64,000 bases of DNA from Pseudomonadota bacterium. Lineage in GTDB: Bacteria > Pseudomonadota > Alphaproteobacteria > Acetobacterales > Acetobacteraceae. This document shows, piece after piece, positions 1 to 9,219 of the stretch. Under the pieces are notes generated by a model. That model was not told the DNA's origin and did not search any database. It worked only from the letters and a program-made list of their open reading frames with translations. Both the position numbers and the translations under genes were made by a program. Position 1 is the stretch's first letter, and every line of letters begins with the position of its first letter. The stretch covers positions 1-64,000 of the forward strand of contig JAJYYH010000042.1 in the NCBI GenBank assembly GCA_021801255.1, written 5' to 3'.

Positions 1-76
1 GCGAAGCGACAATCAAACCAAAACCACCCCTTGCAAGCAAACCAAAACGCGATATTCTGCCTAAATCGCGGTCAGG

Positions 77-118
77 TTTTCTCATCCTGATTGTCGGTTT
101 TTCTCATCCAGATTGTCG
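77..118. repeat. Two near-identical ~20-bp direct repeats (TTTTCTCATCC[T/A]GATTGTCG) at 77-96 and 99-118, possible IS terminal repeats
   Basis: Read directly; one mismatch. They abut the point where the IS110 transposase loses family similarity. Multiple short terminal repeats resemble IS21-family ends (inference). Confidence 0.5.
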
Positions 119-768
119 CGCCACAGCAGCCGGCGGATCGGTTCATCCTCCAGCGCGTCCTGGGCGATGTCGTGGTCGAGGACAGAGAGATCCGCGGCCA
201 GCCGATCCAGCTCGCGGACATGGCGCGCGATCGCACCCTGCTCGTCGTCTGGAACCGGCTGGCGGGTGAGCCAGTCACGGCCGCGCTGGTTGAAGAGATC
301 GGCATGGGGGCACTTCGGGATCAGATGTGCATGCAGAATGGCATGCACCTCGTTCTTGATCCGGGTCCGATGCCGGACAAGCTGATAGCGGCGCGCGACG
401 AGCCTGCGCAGCCGCTCCGTCGCCGCATCCGGAGTCCAGATTTCCGGCAAATATCCGGCGGCGTGCAGGCTTGCCAGCGTGCCGGCGTCAACCTTGTCGG
501 TCTTGACGTGCGCATGGGCGATGGCCTTGACCTGAAGCGGATTGGCGATCACCACCCGCTTGACGTAGGGCGTGAGCACACGCGATACGGCCATGCAGTT
601 TCCGGTCGCTTCGATGACCACTTCATCCGTCTCCAGAAGCTGTCTGCCAAGGCCCTCCAGAGCCGTTCGGGTCATGTCGACCCGGCCCTCGCGTCTGGTC
701 AGACCGTTCTCCCAGATCACCACCTCGCCAAAGCTGCGGTGGATGTCCATTCCGATCACGCGTCTCAT
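82..768 (-). pseudogene. IS110-family transposase, N-terminal DEDD domain only (C-terminally truncated)
   Basis: MRRVIGMDIHRSFGEVVIWENG...VVIEATGNC...KTDKVDAGTLASLHAAGYLPEIW...RYQLVRHRTRIKNEVHAIL is typical IS110 DEDD_Tnp; ORF ends right after DEPIRRLLW, before the Transposase_20 domain. Confidence 0.85.
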
Positions 769-1009
769 CTGCGCCTCCTCTGCCAGCTGAAAACAACGGG
801 AGCGGCGGGCAACACGACAACTACGGATTCGCGCTCTCGGCGCAACCGGGTGAGTCGCAGAGGCGGCCAGCTGCTAACTCGAGCTCACAGCTCATGGTAC
901 AACATCGGCCTGCCCGCACCTTCGTGCTCCCGGTGCCTCTGTCCCGGACGGTCGCACCATACACCAAGTCCCGAAGAACCTGGCCGGACATCAGCACCAA
1001 GAATCTTAT

Positions 1010-1211
1010 ACCGGTTACGAATTCCATCGAACGCCTGCACGAGGAATGCAAGCGCCGGATCAAGACCCAGACCGTCCTCCCCTCAGCCGAAACCGCGGCA
1101 ATGTTGCTCTGGTCATTGCTCGCCTCCGGACAAATCACCATGCGCAAAGTCGACGGCTGGCAGAGCCTCGGCGAACCTCTTTCCTCAATGCCTCTTGATC
1201 TCGTCGCCTGA
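1010..1211 (+). pseudogene. IS256/mutator-family transposase C-terminal remnant
   Basis: TNSIERLHEECKRRIKTQTVLPSAETAAMLLWSLLASGQITMRKVDGWQSL matches the C-terminal pattern of IS256 transposases; no upstream catalytic domain. Confidence 0.75.
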
Positions 1212-1698
1212 CACCGTCATGGTCCCCTGACCGGAGACGCCACAACAGCAATTTCCACATCATCCGAGACACGACTCCGCAATTTTACGGATGGCGCTGA
1301 GGCCGAGGGCGAAGAGCGACCACGCTCTGCCCTTGGTTCGCGGTCATGGGGCACACGTCGGCAAACAGCGGCTATTTATCGATAATGCACCCATCCGGGA
1401 AATCCGGGTTGAACAGCCATGGGTGGCTTGAGCAATTTCGTTACTATGTGCCATATAAAATGCCTCTGACAGGCTCTCTGCGCTTGCCGATGGCGGCCTC
1501 AGAGTTCCGCACGGGTAATTTCCGATATTCCGGGCATGGCTCCGCCCTCGCGATCGCACCGGCTGACTCGCAGGAAGGGAAAATACCGTGTTTGGTGCTA
1601 GGATGCCTCTCTCATGGCGTCTTTTTTCCCACATGGAAAACGCGCAATATTCGCCAAACAGAGCCAGCCCACCTTGCGCCGTCAGAGCGCCCTGGCCT

Positions 1699-2535
1699 TT
1701 AACCAAGCCTTGCCGCCGCCGCGATCCCCTCGGCGACGCGGGCGCGGAGCAGGGGATGCAGCGCCGGGTTGGCGGCGATGATCTGGCGCGCCGCGCGCGG
1801 ATCGCCGCCCTCGGCGTCGGTCGCAAAGCCGCCAGCCTCGCGCACCAGCAGCACGCCGGCCGCGACGTCCCACGGATTGAGGCCGAGTTCCCAGAAGCCA
1901 TCGAAGCGCCCGGCGGCAAGCCAGGCGAGGTCGAGCGCAGCCGAGCCGAAGCGGCGGATGCCGGCGACCTCGGGGATCAGTCCGCCCAGCGTGCGGGCGA
2001 AGGCCATGCGAACAGCGGGGCTCATGCCAGCGTGCGGAATGCCGGTTGCCAGCACCGCGTCCTTGAATTCGCGCCGGGCCGAGACGCGCAGGCGATGGTC
2101 GTTGAGAAACGCGCCGCCGCCTTTCTCGGCCCAGAACATCTCGTTCTGCGCCGGAGCATAGACGAGGCCGGCCGCCAGTTCCGAGTTGCCATCCGGGAGA
2201 CGGTGCTCAAGCGCGATGCTGATCGCCCATTGCGGCAGGCCGTGGAGGAAATTGGTGGTGCCGTCGAGCGGATCGACAACCCAGCGCCAAGCCCAGTTCT
2301 CCGAGCCGTGGGCGCCCGATTCCTCCATCAGAAAAGCATAGCCAGGGCGCGATTTCCCCAGCTCCTCGTGCAAAACCGCCTCGGCTCGGAGGTCGGCCTG
2401 GGAGACGAAATCGGCCGGCCCCTTGATGCTGACCTGGAGCTGCTCGACCTCGTTAAAATCACGCAACAGGCGCCGCGCCGCCTTCTGCGCGGCCTGGATC
2501 ATGATGGTGAGATGCGGCGAGAACGCCTGCGCCAT
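1699..2535 (-). CDS. inositol monophosphatase family protein
   Basis: WVVDPLDGTTNFLHGLPQWAISIAL and GLNPWDVAAGVLLVREAGG motifs of the IMPase family. Confidence 0.93.
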   Translation of the reverse strand: MAQAFSPHLTIMIQAAQKAARRLLRDFNEVEQLQVSIKGPADFVSQADLRAEAVLHEELGKSRPGYAFLMEESGAHGSENWAWRWVVDPLDGTTNFLHGLPQWAISIALEHRLPDGNSELAAGLVYAPAQNEMFWAEKGGGAFLNDHRLRVSARREFKDAVLATGIPHAGMSPAVRMAFARTLGGLIPEVAGIRRFGSAALDLAWLAAGRFDGFWELGLNPWDVAAGVLLVREAGGFATDAEGGDPRAARQIIAANPALHPLLRARVAEGIAAAARLG

Positions 2536-3101
2536 CAGTTTTTGGCGCGCTCGACATAGGAGCCATCCTCGGTGCGGACGACGATTTTTTCGCCCCTCTC
2601 GATGAACGGCGGCACCATGGTGCGCACGCCGTTCGAGAGTTTCGCCGGCTTGTAGCTCGACGCCGCGGTCTGGCCCTTGACCACCGGATCTGCCTCGACG
2701 ATTTCGAGTACCACCGCGGGCGGCAGATGGATGGCGACCGGCTCGCCCTCCACCAGATCAACGGTGACCTTCATGTTGTCCTGCAGGAACGGCGTGGCAT
2801 CACCGAGCAGATCGGCCGGCACCATGTGCTGCTCGAAACTCTCGTTGTCCATCAGCACGAGATTGGCGCCATCCATGTAGGAATAGGTGTATTCCTTTTC
2901 CTCGGTGAGCAGCCGCTCGACCGTGTCGGCGGTGCGCCAGCGCTCGTTGGTCTTGTTGCCGGTCTTGAGGTCGCGCATTTCGACCTGGATGAAGGCGCCA
3001 CCCTTGCCGGGGGTGATGATCTGCTGCTTGAGCACGGTCCAGCGGCGGCCCCCGTGCTCGATCACCTGGCCGGCGCGAATCTGGTTCGCCTGCTGCTTCA
3101 T
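2535..3101 (-). CDS. efp: elongation factor P
   Basis: MKQQANQIRAGQVIEHGGRRWTVLKQQIITPGKGGAFIQVEMRDLKTGNK...; Lys in the PGKGGAF loop; start chosen at the internal ATG. Confidence 0.95.
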   Translation of the reverse strand: MKQQANQIRAGQVIEHGGRRWTVLKQQIITPGKGGAFIQVEMRDLKTGNKTNERWRTADTVERLLTEEKEYTYSYMDGANLVLMDNESFEQHMVPADLLGDATPFLQDNMKVTVDLVEGEPVAIHLPPAVVLEIVEADPVVKGQTAASSYKPAKLSNGVRTMVPPFIERGEKIVVRTEDGSYVERAKN

Positions 3102-3138
3102 CTCTCTCGCTCTCTCGGGATGGGCGGAAAGCGGGTGT

Positions 3139-4185
3139 CTAGCCCGAAGCCGGCGGCGCGGCAAGGCGATGCCGCCCGCCCCAGGGGTCGCGGACGTGAT
3201 CGGGGGGGTCGAGATAGTCCGGCCCGACCGGCACTTTCCCCCACCCGCCGGGAATATCGAGCACATAGGTCGGCCAAGCGAGGCCGCTGATCCGCCCGCG
3301 TAAAGCCGCGAGCAGCGCGCGGCCCGCGGCGAGCGGAACATGAAACCGCGCGGTGCCGGGGGCGGGGTCGAGCTGGTGCAGGTAATAGGGTTTTATCCGG
3401 GAAGCGAGCATGGCGCGAAAAAGCGCCTCCAGCGCCGCTGCGCTGTCATTCACCCCGCGCAACAGCACGGACTGGCCGAGAACGGCGATGCCGCGTGCCT
3501 GGATGCGGCGCAGCGCGGCGCGGACACCGGGCGTGAGTTCTCTCGCGTGATTGGCGTGGAGGACAACGAACAGCGCTTTTTCGACATCGAGGGCGGCGGC
3601 GAGCGCCGGCGTCACGCGCTCGGGGCAAGCGATCGGAAAGCGGGTGTGGAGGCGCAAGATCTCGACATGCGGGATGGCGGCGAGCGCTGTGAGCAGCGCG
3701 CGGAGCCGGCGCGGCGCGAGCATCATGGGCTCGCCGCCGGAGAGAATAACCTCGCGAATGGCCTTGCGGTCGGCGATCCAGGCGAGGGCGGCGTCAAGCT
3801 CGGCGGGGCTCAGCACGCCGCCATCCGGCCCCACCTGCTCGCGCCGGAAACAGAAGCGGCAATAGACCGGGCAGGCGAGCAGCGGCTTGAGCAGCACGCG
3901 GTCGGGGTAGCGATGGACGATGCCCTTGAGCGGCGAGAGCGCTTCATCGCCGATCGGGTCGGGACGTTCGCCGGGCGCGGTTGTCATTTCGCCGGGGTCG
4001 GGGATGAACTGGCGGCCGATCGGATCGTCGGGCTGCTCGATCAAGGCAAGAAGCGCGGGCGGAATGGCAATGGCGTAGCGCGCGCCAAGCGTCGCCACAG
4101 CCTCGCCCGCCTCGGGCGGGATCAATCCGGCTTCGACAAGGGCGCTTGCGTCGTGCAGCGTGCGATCGCGCGGGTCGATGGTCAT
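3139..4185 (-). CDS. KamA-family radical SAM protein (lysine 2,3-aminomutase-like / EF-P beta-lysylation protein EpmB-like)
   Basis: CPVYCRFCFRREQVG radical-SAM CxxxCxxC motif, LSGGEPMM; adjacent to efp. Confidence 0.9.
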   Translation of the reverse strand: MTIDPRDRTLHDASALVEAGLIPPEAGEAVATLGARYAIAIPPALLALIEQPDDPIGRQFIPDPGEMTTAPGERPDPIGDEALSPLKGIVHRYPDRVLLKPLLACPVYCRFCFRREQVGPDGGVLSPAELDAALAWIADRKAIREVILSGGEPMMLAPRRLRALLTALAAIPHVEILRLHTRFPIACPERVTPALAAALDVEKALFVVLHANHARELTPGVRAALRRIQARGIAVLGQSVLLRGVNDSAAALEALFRAMLASRIKPYYLHQLDPAPGTARFHVPLAAGRALLAALRGRISGLAWPTYVLDIPGGWGKVPVGPDYLDPPDHVRDPWGGRHRLAAPPASG

Positions 4186-4450
4186 CGGTCCATTGAATTG
4201 CGCCGCCCGACTTCGCCTGTCGAGAGAGGCGAGTGTGGCGATTGCGCAACAGTGCGCGGCGTTTGTATGGGGAGGCGATAGATTCTTGCCCCAAACGGGG
4301 GAGGGAGGGCTTCATTTTTGTCGTTCACCGATATCTAATCGCCGATGCGATCCCTGGCGTGGTTTTCGTTCACGCCATGGATCGTGTCGCGATGCCGGAA
4401 ACCGGCGCGCGGCCAGGCTTTTCGCCAACCCTAGGGAAGGGACCACGAAG

Positions 4451-5938
4451 TTGGAACGAGTAGCAGAGAAAAGGCGCGGCGCACCGGCCTGGATTGGCGC
4501 GGTCGCGGTCGCGGTGTTGGCCCTCGGCGCGGTGCAGCAGGCGCACGCGCAATCGGCCTATCTCAATGCGATACTGAACACCCGCAACGATAACGATCAG
4601 CCGCTGCAGACCGCGCAGGATCAATCCCAGGCCCCGGTCGGCACCGCCGCGCAAGCGACGACCCCGGCGCCGGATGGCTATCTGTTCAATTTGCAGGTCG
4701 GCAAGTCGGTCGGCCAGGCGCTCGCCAATCAGGGCATCTATATCGACGGCAGCTACATCAACATCACCGGCTATAACGCCGGCGGCGGGGTGAGCAACGG
4801 CACCTATTCCGATGGCGATGCGACGCTTGGCATCAACCTCGACATGGGCAAGATCGCCGGCATCCAGGGCGCCCAGATCCATTTCTACGTCGATGACCGC
4901 CAGGGCCCCAACGCCATGGGCTTCACCGGCGTCCATACCGACGATCCCTTCGTCTATGGCCCGAACGATGCTTTCCGCCTGACGGAGTTGGACTGGGACC
5001 AGAGCCTGTTCAATGACCATGTGCGGATCCTGGTGGGCCGCATCAACGATCTGGGTGATTTCGATACCTTCGATTTTGCCTGTAACTTCGTGGATTACAC
5101 CTGCGCCAATACGTCGTTCTTCTACTATAACGACAGCAACTCGGCCGATCCGGTCTCGGCCTGGGGCGGGCGCGTCACCTTCAAGCCGACGCTCCAGACC
5201 TATTTCCGCATCGCGGCGGAAGCGTCCGATGGCAGCGGCTTCTACAACGGCCCCAACGAGGGCTGGAACCTCTCGATGACGCATGACAACGGCGTCTTCC
5301 TGCCCGTCGAATTCGGCTACAAGACCGATTTTTCCTCCTCTTCCTACCCGAGCCAGTATGACGTCGGCGGCTTCTATGACAGCGGCAACTACAGCGCCAA
5401 CATGTTCGCCAAGGATGCCGTGACCCAGATGCTGGTGGCCTCGACCTACACTGACGGTGTCCCGCGCGAGGGTTTCTGGGCGCAGGCGGCGCAGATGGTC
5501 TATCGCCCGGACATGAACAGCAAGCGCGGCATTACGCTGTTCGGCGAGGTCGAGGCGATGGCGACCGGCCAGGCACCGATCCAGGATGAACTCGATGGCG
5601 GCATGGTCTGGCGCGGCCCGATCGCCAGCCGGCCCAACGACTCGCTCAACCTGATCGCGGAATACTACAAGTTCAGCAACCAGGTATTTTCCACCACGGG
5701 CGTCGCGATGGGCAACTCGGTCCGCCCCTCGAAAGACATGACGGCACTGCAAGCCGACTACAACTTCGCGCCGGCGCCGGGAATCTCGATCTCGCCGTTC
5801 TATGAGTATTTCATCAACCCCGACATGGACGGGATGGCCGCCCCGAATCGCGTGAAGAGCGCCTCGGAAGTGGGTGGCATGCTCCAGATCATCCTCCCCG
5901 ATCTGCTCGGCCTGCCGACCCTCGCCCGCGTGAACTGA
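4451..5938 (+). CDS. OprB-like carbohydrate porin (copy 1)
   Basis: Signal peptide (AVAVLALGAVQQAHAQ) followed by outer-membrane beta-barrel sequence; TTG start inferred. Confidence 0.82.
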   Translation: MERVAEKRRGAPAWIGAVAVAVLALGAVQQAHAQSAYLNAILNTRNDNDQPLQTAQDQSQAPVGTAAQATTPAPDGYLFNLQVGKSVGQALANQGIYIDGSYINITGYNAGGGVSNGTYSDGDATLGINLDMGKIAGIQGAQIHFYVDDRQGPNAMGFTGVHTDDPFVYGPNDAFRLTELDWDQSLFNDHVRILVGRINDLGDFDTFDFACNFVDYTCANTSFFYYNDSNSADPVSAWGGRVTFKPTLQTYFRIAAEASDGSGFYNGPNEGWNLSMTHDNGVFLPVEFGYKTDFSSSSYPSQYDVGGFYDSGNYSANMFAKDAVTQMLVASTYTDGVPREGFWAQAAQMVYRPDMNSKRGITLFGEVEAMATGQAPIQDELDGGMVWRGPIASRPNDSLNLIAEYYKFSNQVFSTTGVAMGNSVRPSKDMTALQADYNFAPAPGISISPFYEYFINPDMDGMAAPNRVKSASEVGGMLQIILPDLLGLPTLARVN

Positions 5939-5982
5939 CGCGCCTGAGTTGCGCGCGGCCGGTTTTCGGCCGCGAGACCAGG

Positions 5983-6013
5983 GCCGCCCCGGTTTATTCA
6001 GAACCGGGGCGGC
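5983..6013. terminator. Inverted repeat downstream of porin 1 (GCCGCCCCGGTT/AACCGGGGCGGC)
   Basis: Perfect 12-bp stem with 7-nt loop 45 nt after the stop; no strong T-run. Confidence 0.6.
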
Positions 6014-6260
6014 GTGTGGCGTTTGTTGTTGCCAAATTGTCACAGCTTCCATGCAATTTGGTAACGCCAGCGAGATTGCTCTCGCCTTCGTGAAACTTCT
6101 TGGCTTAGATCACCCCGCCTGATCGGACCGATGCCCTCTGGGGGGGCGCGGCCCCGGTTCGGCCGGGGTGCCTTGGCGTGCCGGCGCGGCTTCTCCCCGC
6201 GCTCGCCGCCCAGTTCCCCGCCCGGCAACCACATCTCGTTCCTTATGGGGGGACCACAGG

Positions 6261-7748
6261 GTGCAATCCATCAACCGAACCTCGCACCGCACGACCCGGG
6301 CCATCACGGCCACGGTCGCCGCCGCGATCCTGAGCATGGCCGCGGCCGGTGCCGCGCATGCGCAATCCGCCTATCTCAATTCGATACTGAACGCCCGCAA
6401 CGACAACGACCAGCCGCTGCAGACCGCGCAGGACCAATCCCAGGCCCCGGCCGGCACCGCCGCGCAAGCGACGACCCCGGCGCCGGATGGCTACCTGTTC
6501 AACCTGCAAGTCGGCAAGTCGATCGGCCAGACGCTGGCCAATCAGGGCATCTATATCGATGGCAGCTACATCAACATTACCGGCTACAACGCCGGCGGTG
6601 GCAACCAGAACGGCACCTATTCGGACGGTGACGCGGCCCTCGGCATCAACCTCGACATGAACAAGATCGCCGGTATCCAGGGCGCTCAGATCCATTTCTA
6701 CGTCGATGACCGCCAGGGACCGGGCTGGACCAAGTTCACCGGCGTCGGCACCGACAACACCTTCGTCTTTGGCCCGAACGACGCTTTCCGGCTAACGGAA
6801 CTGGACTGGGATCAGAGCCTGCTCAACGACCATATCCGCATCCTGGTCGGGCGAATCGACGATCTGGGTGATTTCGACACCTTCGATTTTGCCTGCCAGT
6901 TCGTGGATTACACCTGCGCCAATACGTCCTTCTTCTACTATAACAACAGCAACTCGGCGAACCCGGTCTCCGCTTGGGGCGGCCGCATCACCTTCAAACC
7001 GACGCTTCAGACCTATTTCCGCATCGCGGCGGAAGCGTCCGATGGCGATGGCTTCTACAACCGCTCGAACGAGGGCTGGAACCTCTCGATGACGCATGAC
7101 AACGGTGTCTTCCTGCCGGTCGAATTCGGCTACAAGACCGATTTTTCCTCGTCTTCCTACCCGAGCCAGTATGACGTCGGCGGTTTCTATGACAGCGGCA
7201 ACTACAGCGCCACGCTGTTCGCCAAGGATGCTGTCACCCAGGCTCTGGTGGCCTCGACCTATAGTGACGGTGTCCCGCGCGAGGGTTTCTGGGCGCAGGC
7301 GGCGCAGATGGTCTATCGGCCGGATATGAACAGCAAGCGCGGCATCACGCTGTTCGGCGAGGCCGAGGCGATGGCAACCGGCCAGGCGCCGATCGCGGAT
7401 GAGTTCGATGCCGGCATGGTGTGGCGCGGCCCGTTGGCCAGCCGGCCCAACGACTCGCTCAACCTGATTGCGGAATACTACAAGTTCAGCAACCAGGTGT
7501 ACTCCACCATCGGCACGCCGATTGGACAAATCCACCAGTCGAAGGACATGACCGCGCTGCAGGCGACCTACAACTTCGTCCCGGCGCCGGGCCTGGTCAT
7601 CGCGCCGTTCTTCGAATACTTCATCAATCCCGACATGGATGGGATGGTCACTTCCAACCGCCTCAAAAGCGCCTCGGAAGTGGGTGGCATGCTCCAGGTC
7701 ATTCTCCCCGACCTGCTCGGCCTGCCGACCCTCGCCCGCGTGAACTGA
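6261..7748 (+). CDS. OprB-like carbohydrate porin (copy 2, tandem paralog)
   Basis: Highly similar to copy 1 over almost the full length; GTG start with upstream purine-rich RBS; own signal peptide ending AAHAQ. Confidence 0.85.
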   Translation: MQSINRTSHRTTRAITATVAAAILSMAAAGAAHAQSAYLNSILNARNDNDQPLQTAQDQSQAPAGTAAQATTPAPDGYLFNLQVGKSIGQTLANQGIYIDGSYINITGYNAGGGNQNGTYSDGDAALGINLDMNKIAGIQGAQIHFYVDDRQGPGWTKFTGVGTDNTFVFGPNDAFRLTELDWDQSLLNDHIRILVGRIDDLGDFDTFDFACQFVDYTCANTSFFYYNNSNSANPVSAWGGRITFKPTLQTYFRIAAEASDGDGFYNRSNEGWNLSMTHDNGVFLPVEFGYKTDFSSSSYPSQYDVGGFYDSGNYSATLFAKDAVTQALVASTYSDGVPREGFWAQAAQMVYRPDMNSKRGITLFGEAEAMATGQAPIADEFDAGMVWRGPLASRPNDSLNLIAEYYKFSNQVYSTIGTPIGQIHQSKDMTALQATYNFVPAPGLVIAPFFEYFINPDMDGMVTSNRLKSASEVGGMLQVILPDLLGLPTLARVN

Positions 7749-7769
7749 ACGCGGCCCAACCCGGCAACG

Positions 7770-7808
7770 CGGCCCGATCCCCTTGCGCGGGATCGGGCCG
7801 TTTTCTTT
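7770..7808. terminator. Rho-independent terminator after porin 2
   Basis: CGGCCCGATCCC-N7-GGGATCGGGCCG followed by TTTTCTTT; 12-bp perfect stem. Confidence 0.9.
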
Positions 7809-7821
7809 GCACCGTCCGCAA

Positions 7822-9219
7822 TCAGCCACTGGCCGCCGCAAGCCGCGCTGGGTTGAGCATCTCATCGAGCGCGGCATCGCTCAGTGAAAACTTCTCGCGG
7901 GCGAGCGCGCGCACCGTCCGTCCGCTGGCCAGCGCCTCCTTGGCCAATTGCGCCGCCGCCTCATAGCCGATCAGCGGCACCAGCGCCGTCACCGCTCCCA
8001 CGCTCGCCTCGAGATGGCGCGCGCACTCGGCCGGGCGCGGGGTCAGCCCCGCCACGCAACGCGCGGTGAAGACCGTGACCGCGTTGGTCAGCAGCATGAG
8101 CGAGGAATGGATGTTGTGGGCGATCAGCGGCTCGAAGGCGTTGAGCTGCAATTGTCCCGCCTCGGCCGCCATCGTCACCGCGAGATCGTTGCCGATGACC
8201 TGAAAACACACCTGATTGACCACTTCGGGAATGACCGGATTGATTTTGCCCGGCATGATCGAGGAGCCCGGCTGCACCGCCGGCAGCGCGATCTCGCCGA
8301 TGCCCCCGCGCGGGCCCGACGAGAGCAGGCGAAGATCGTTGGCGATCTTGGAGAGCTTGGCGGCAACGCGCTTGAGCACGCCAGAGAACATCACGAACGC
8401 CCCCATGTCCCAGCTCGCCTCGACCAGATTGCTCGACTGCACCAGGGGAAACCCGCTGATCGCGGCGAGTTCGGCGATCGCCGCCGGGCCATAGGCGGGA
8501 TCGGCGTTGATCCGCGTGCCGATCGCGGTGCCGCCGAGATTGACCTCTTGCAACAGCTGCTGGGCCTCGCGCAGGCGCTCGATATCCTCGCGGATGGTGG
8601 TGGCGAAAGCGCCCAGCTCCTGCCCCAGTGTCATCGGCACGGCATCCTGCATCTGGGTCCGGCCGAGTTTGACGACCGCGGCGGTTTCGGCGGATTTGCG
8701 CTCGAACGCGCCGGCCAGTTCGGCGAGGGCAGCGGCAAGTTCCCCGCATGAGAGCAACACTGAAAGCCGCACCGCCGTGGGATAGGTGTCGTTGGTCGAT
8801 TGCGAGAGATTGACGTCGTCATTGGGATGCAGCGCGTGGTAGTCGCCGCGTGCATGCCCCATGAGTTCGAGCGCGCGATTGGCCAGCACCTCGTTCATGT
8901 TCATGTTGGTGGAGGTGCCGGCGCCGCCCTGGATGACATCCACCGGAAACTGGTCGTGGAATTTGCCGTCGATCACCTCTTGCGCCGCCGCGACGATCGC
9001 CCTGGCCTTGTCGGCACTCAGCTTGCCGAGCGCGGAATTGGCCCGCGCCGCCGCCATCTTGACCATGGCGAGCGCCCGCAGCAGCGCCGGGTAATGGGCC
9101 AGATTAACGCCGGTGATGGGAAAATTCTCAACCGCGCGCGCCGTCTGCACCCCCCAATAGGCGGCCTCCGGCACCGCCTTCTCGCCGAGACTGTCGTGCT
9201 CGATCCGAACCCCACTCAT
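7822..9219 (-). CDS. aspA: aspartate ammonia-lyase (class II fumarase/aspartase superfamily)
   Basis: RIEHDSLGEKAVPEAAYWGVQTARAVENFPIT and GSSIMPGKINPVIPEVVNQV signature. Confidence 0.9.
   Translation of the reverse strand: MSGVRIEHDSLGEKAVPEAAYWGVQTARAVENFPITGVNLAHYPALLRALAMVKMAAARANSALGKLSADKARAIVAAAQEVIDGKFHDQFPVDVIQGGAGTSTNMNMNEVLANRALELMGHARGDYHALHPNDDVNLSQSTNDTYPTAVRLSVLLSCGELAAALAELAGAFERKSAETAAVVKLGRTQMQDAVPMTLGQELGAFATTIREDIERLREAQQLLQEVNLGGTAIGTRINADPAYGPAAIAELAAISGFPLVQSSNLVEASWDMGAFVMFSGVLKRVAAKLSKIANDLRLLSSGPRGGIGEIALPAVQPGSSIMPGKINPVIPEVVNQVCFQVIGNDLAVTMAAEAGQLQLNAFEPLIAHNIHSSLMLLTNAVTVFTARCVAGLTPRPAECARHLEASVGAVTALVPLIGYEAAAQLAKEALASGRTVRALAREKFSLSDAALDEMLNPARLAAASG

Noticed and set aside
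91-1230. 379-aa plus-strand ORF antisense to the IS110 remnant
   Set aside because: Shadow ORF opposite a recognisable transposase; no coherent domain, only its tail covers the IS256 remnant in a different frame.
1344-1919. 191-aa minus-strand ORF upstream of the IMPase-like gene
   Set aside because: Overlaps the IMPase gene in another frame and the rest lies in apparently non-coding IS-flanking sequence.
4370-6052. 560-aa minus-strand ORF (and 6792-7877 -, 24079-25716 +, 36575-38356 +, 45693-47888 +, etc.)
   Set aside because: Long antisense ORFs typical of high-GC DNA; opposite strand encodes clearly recognisable proteins.
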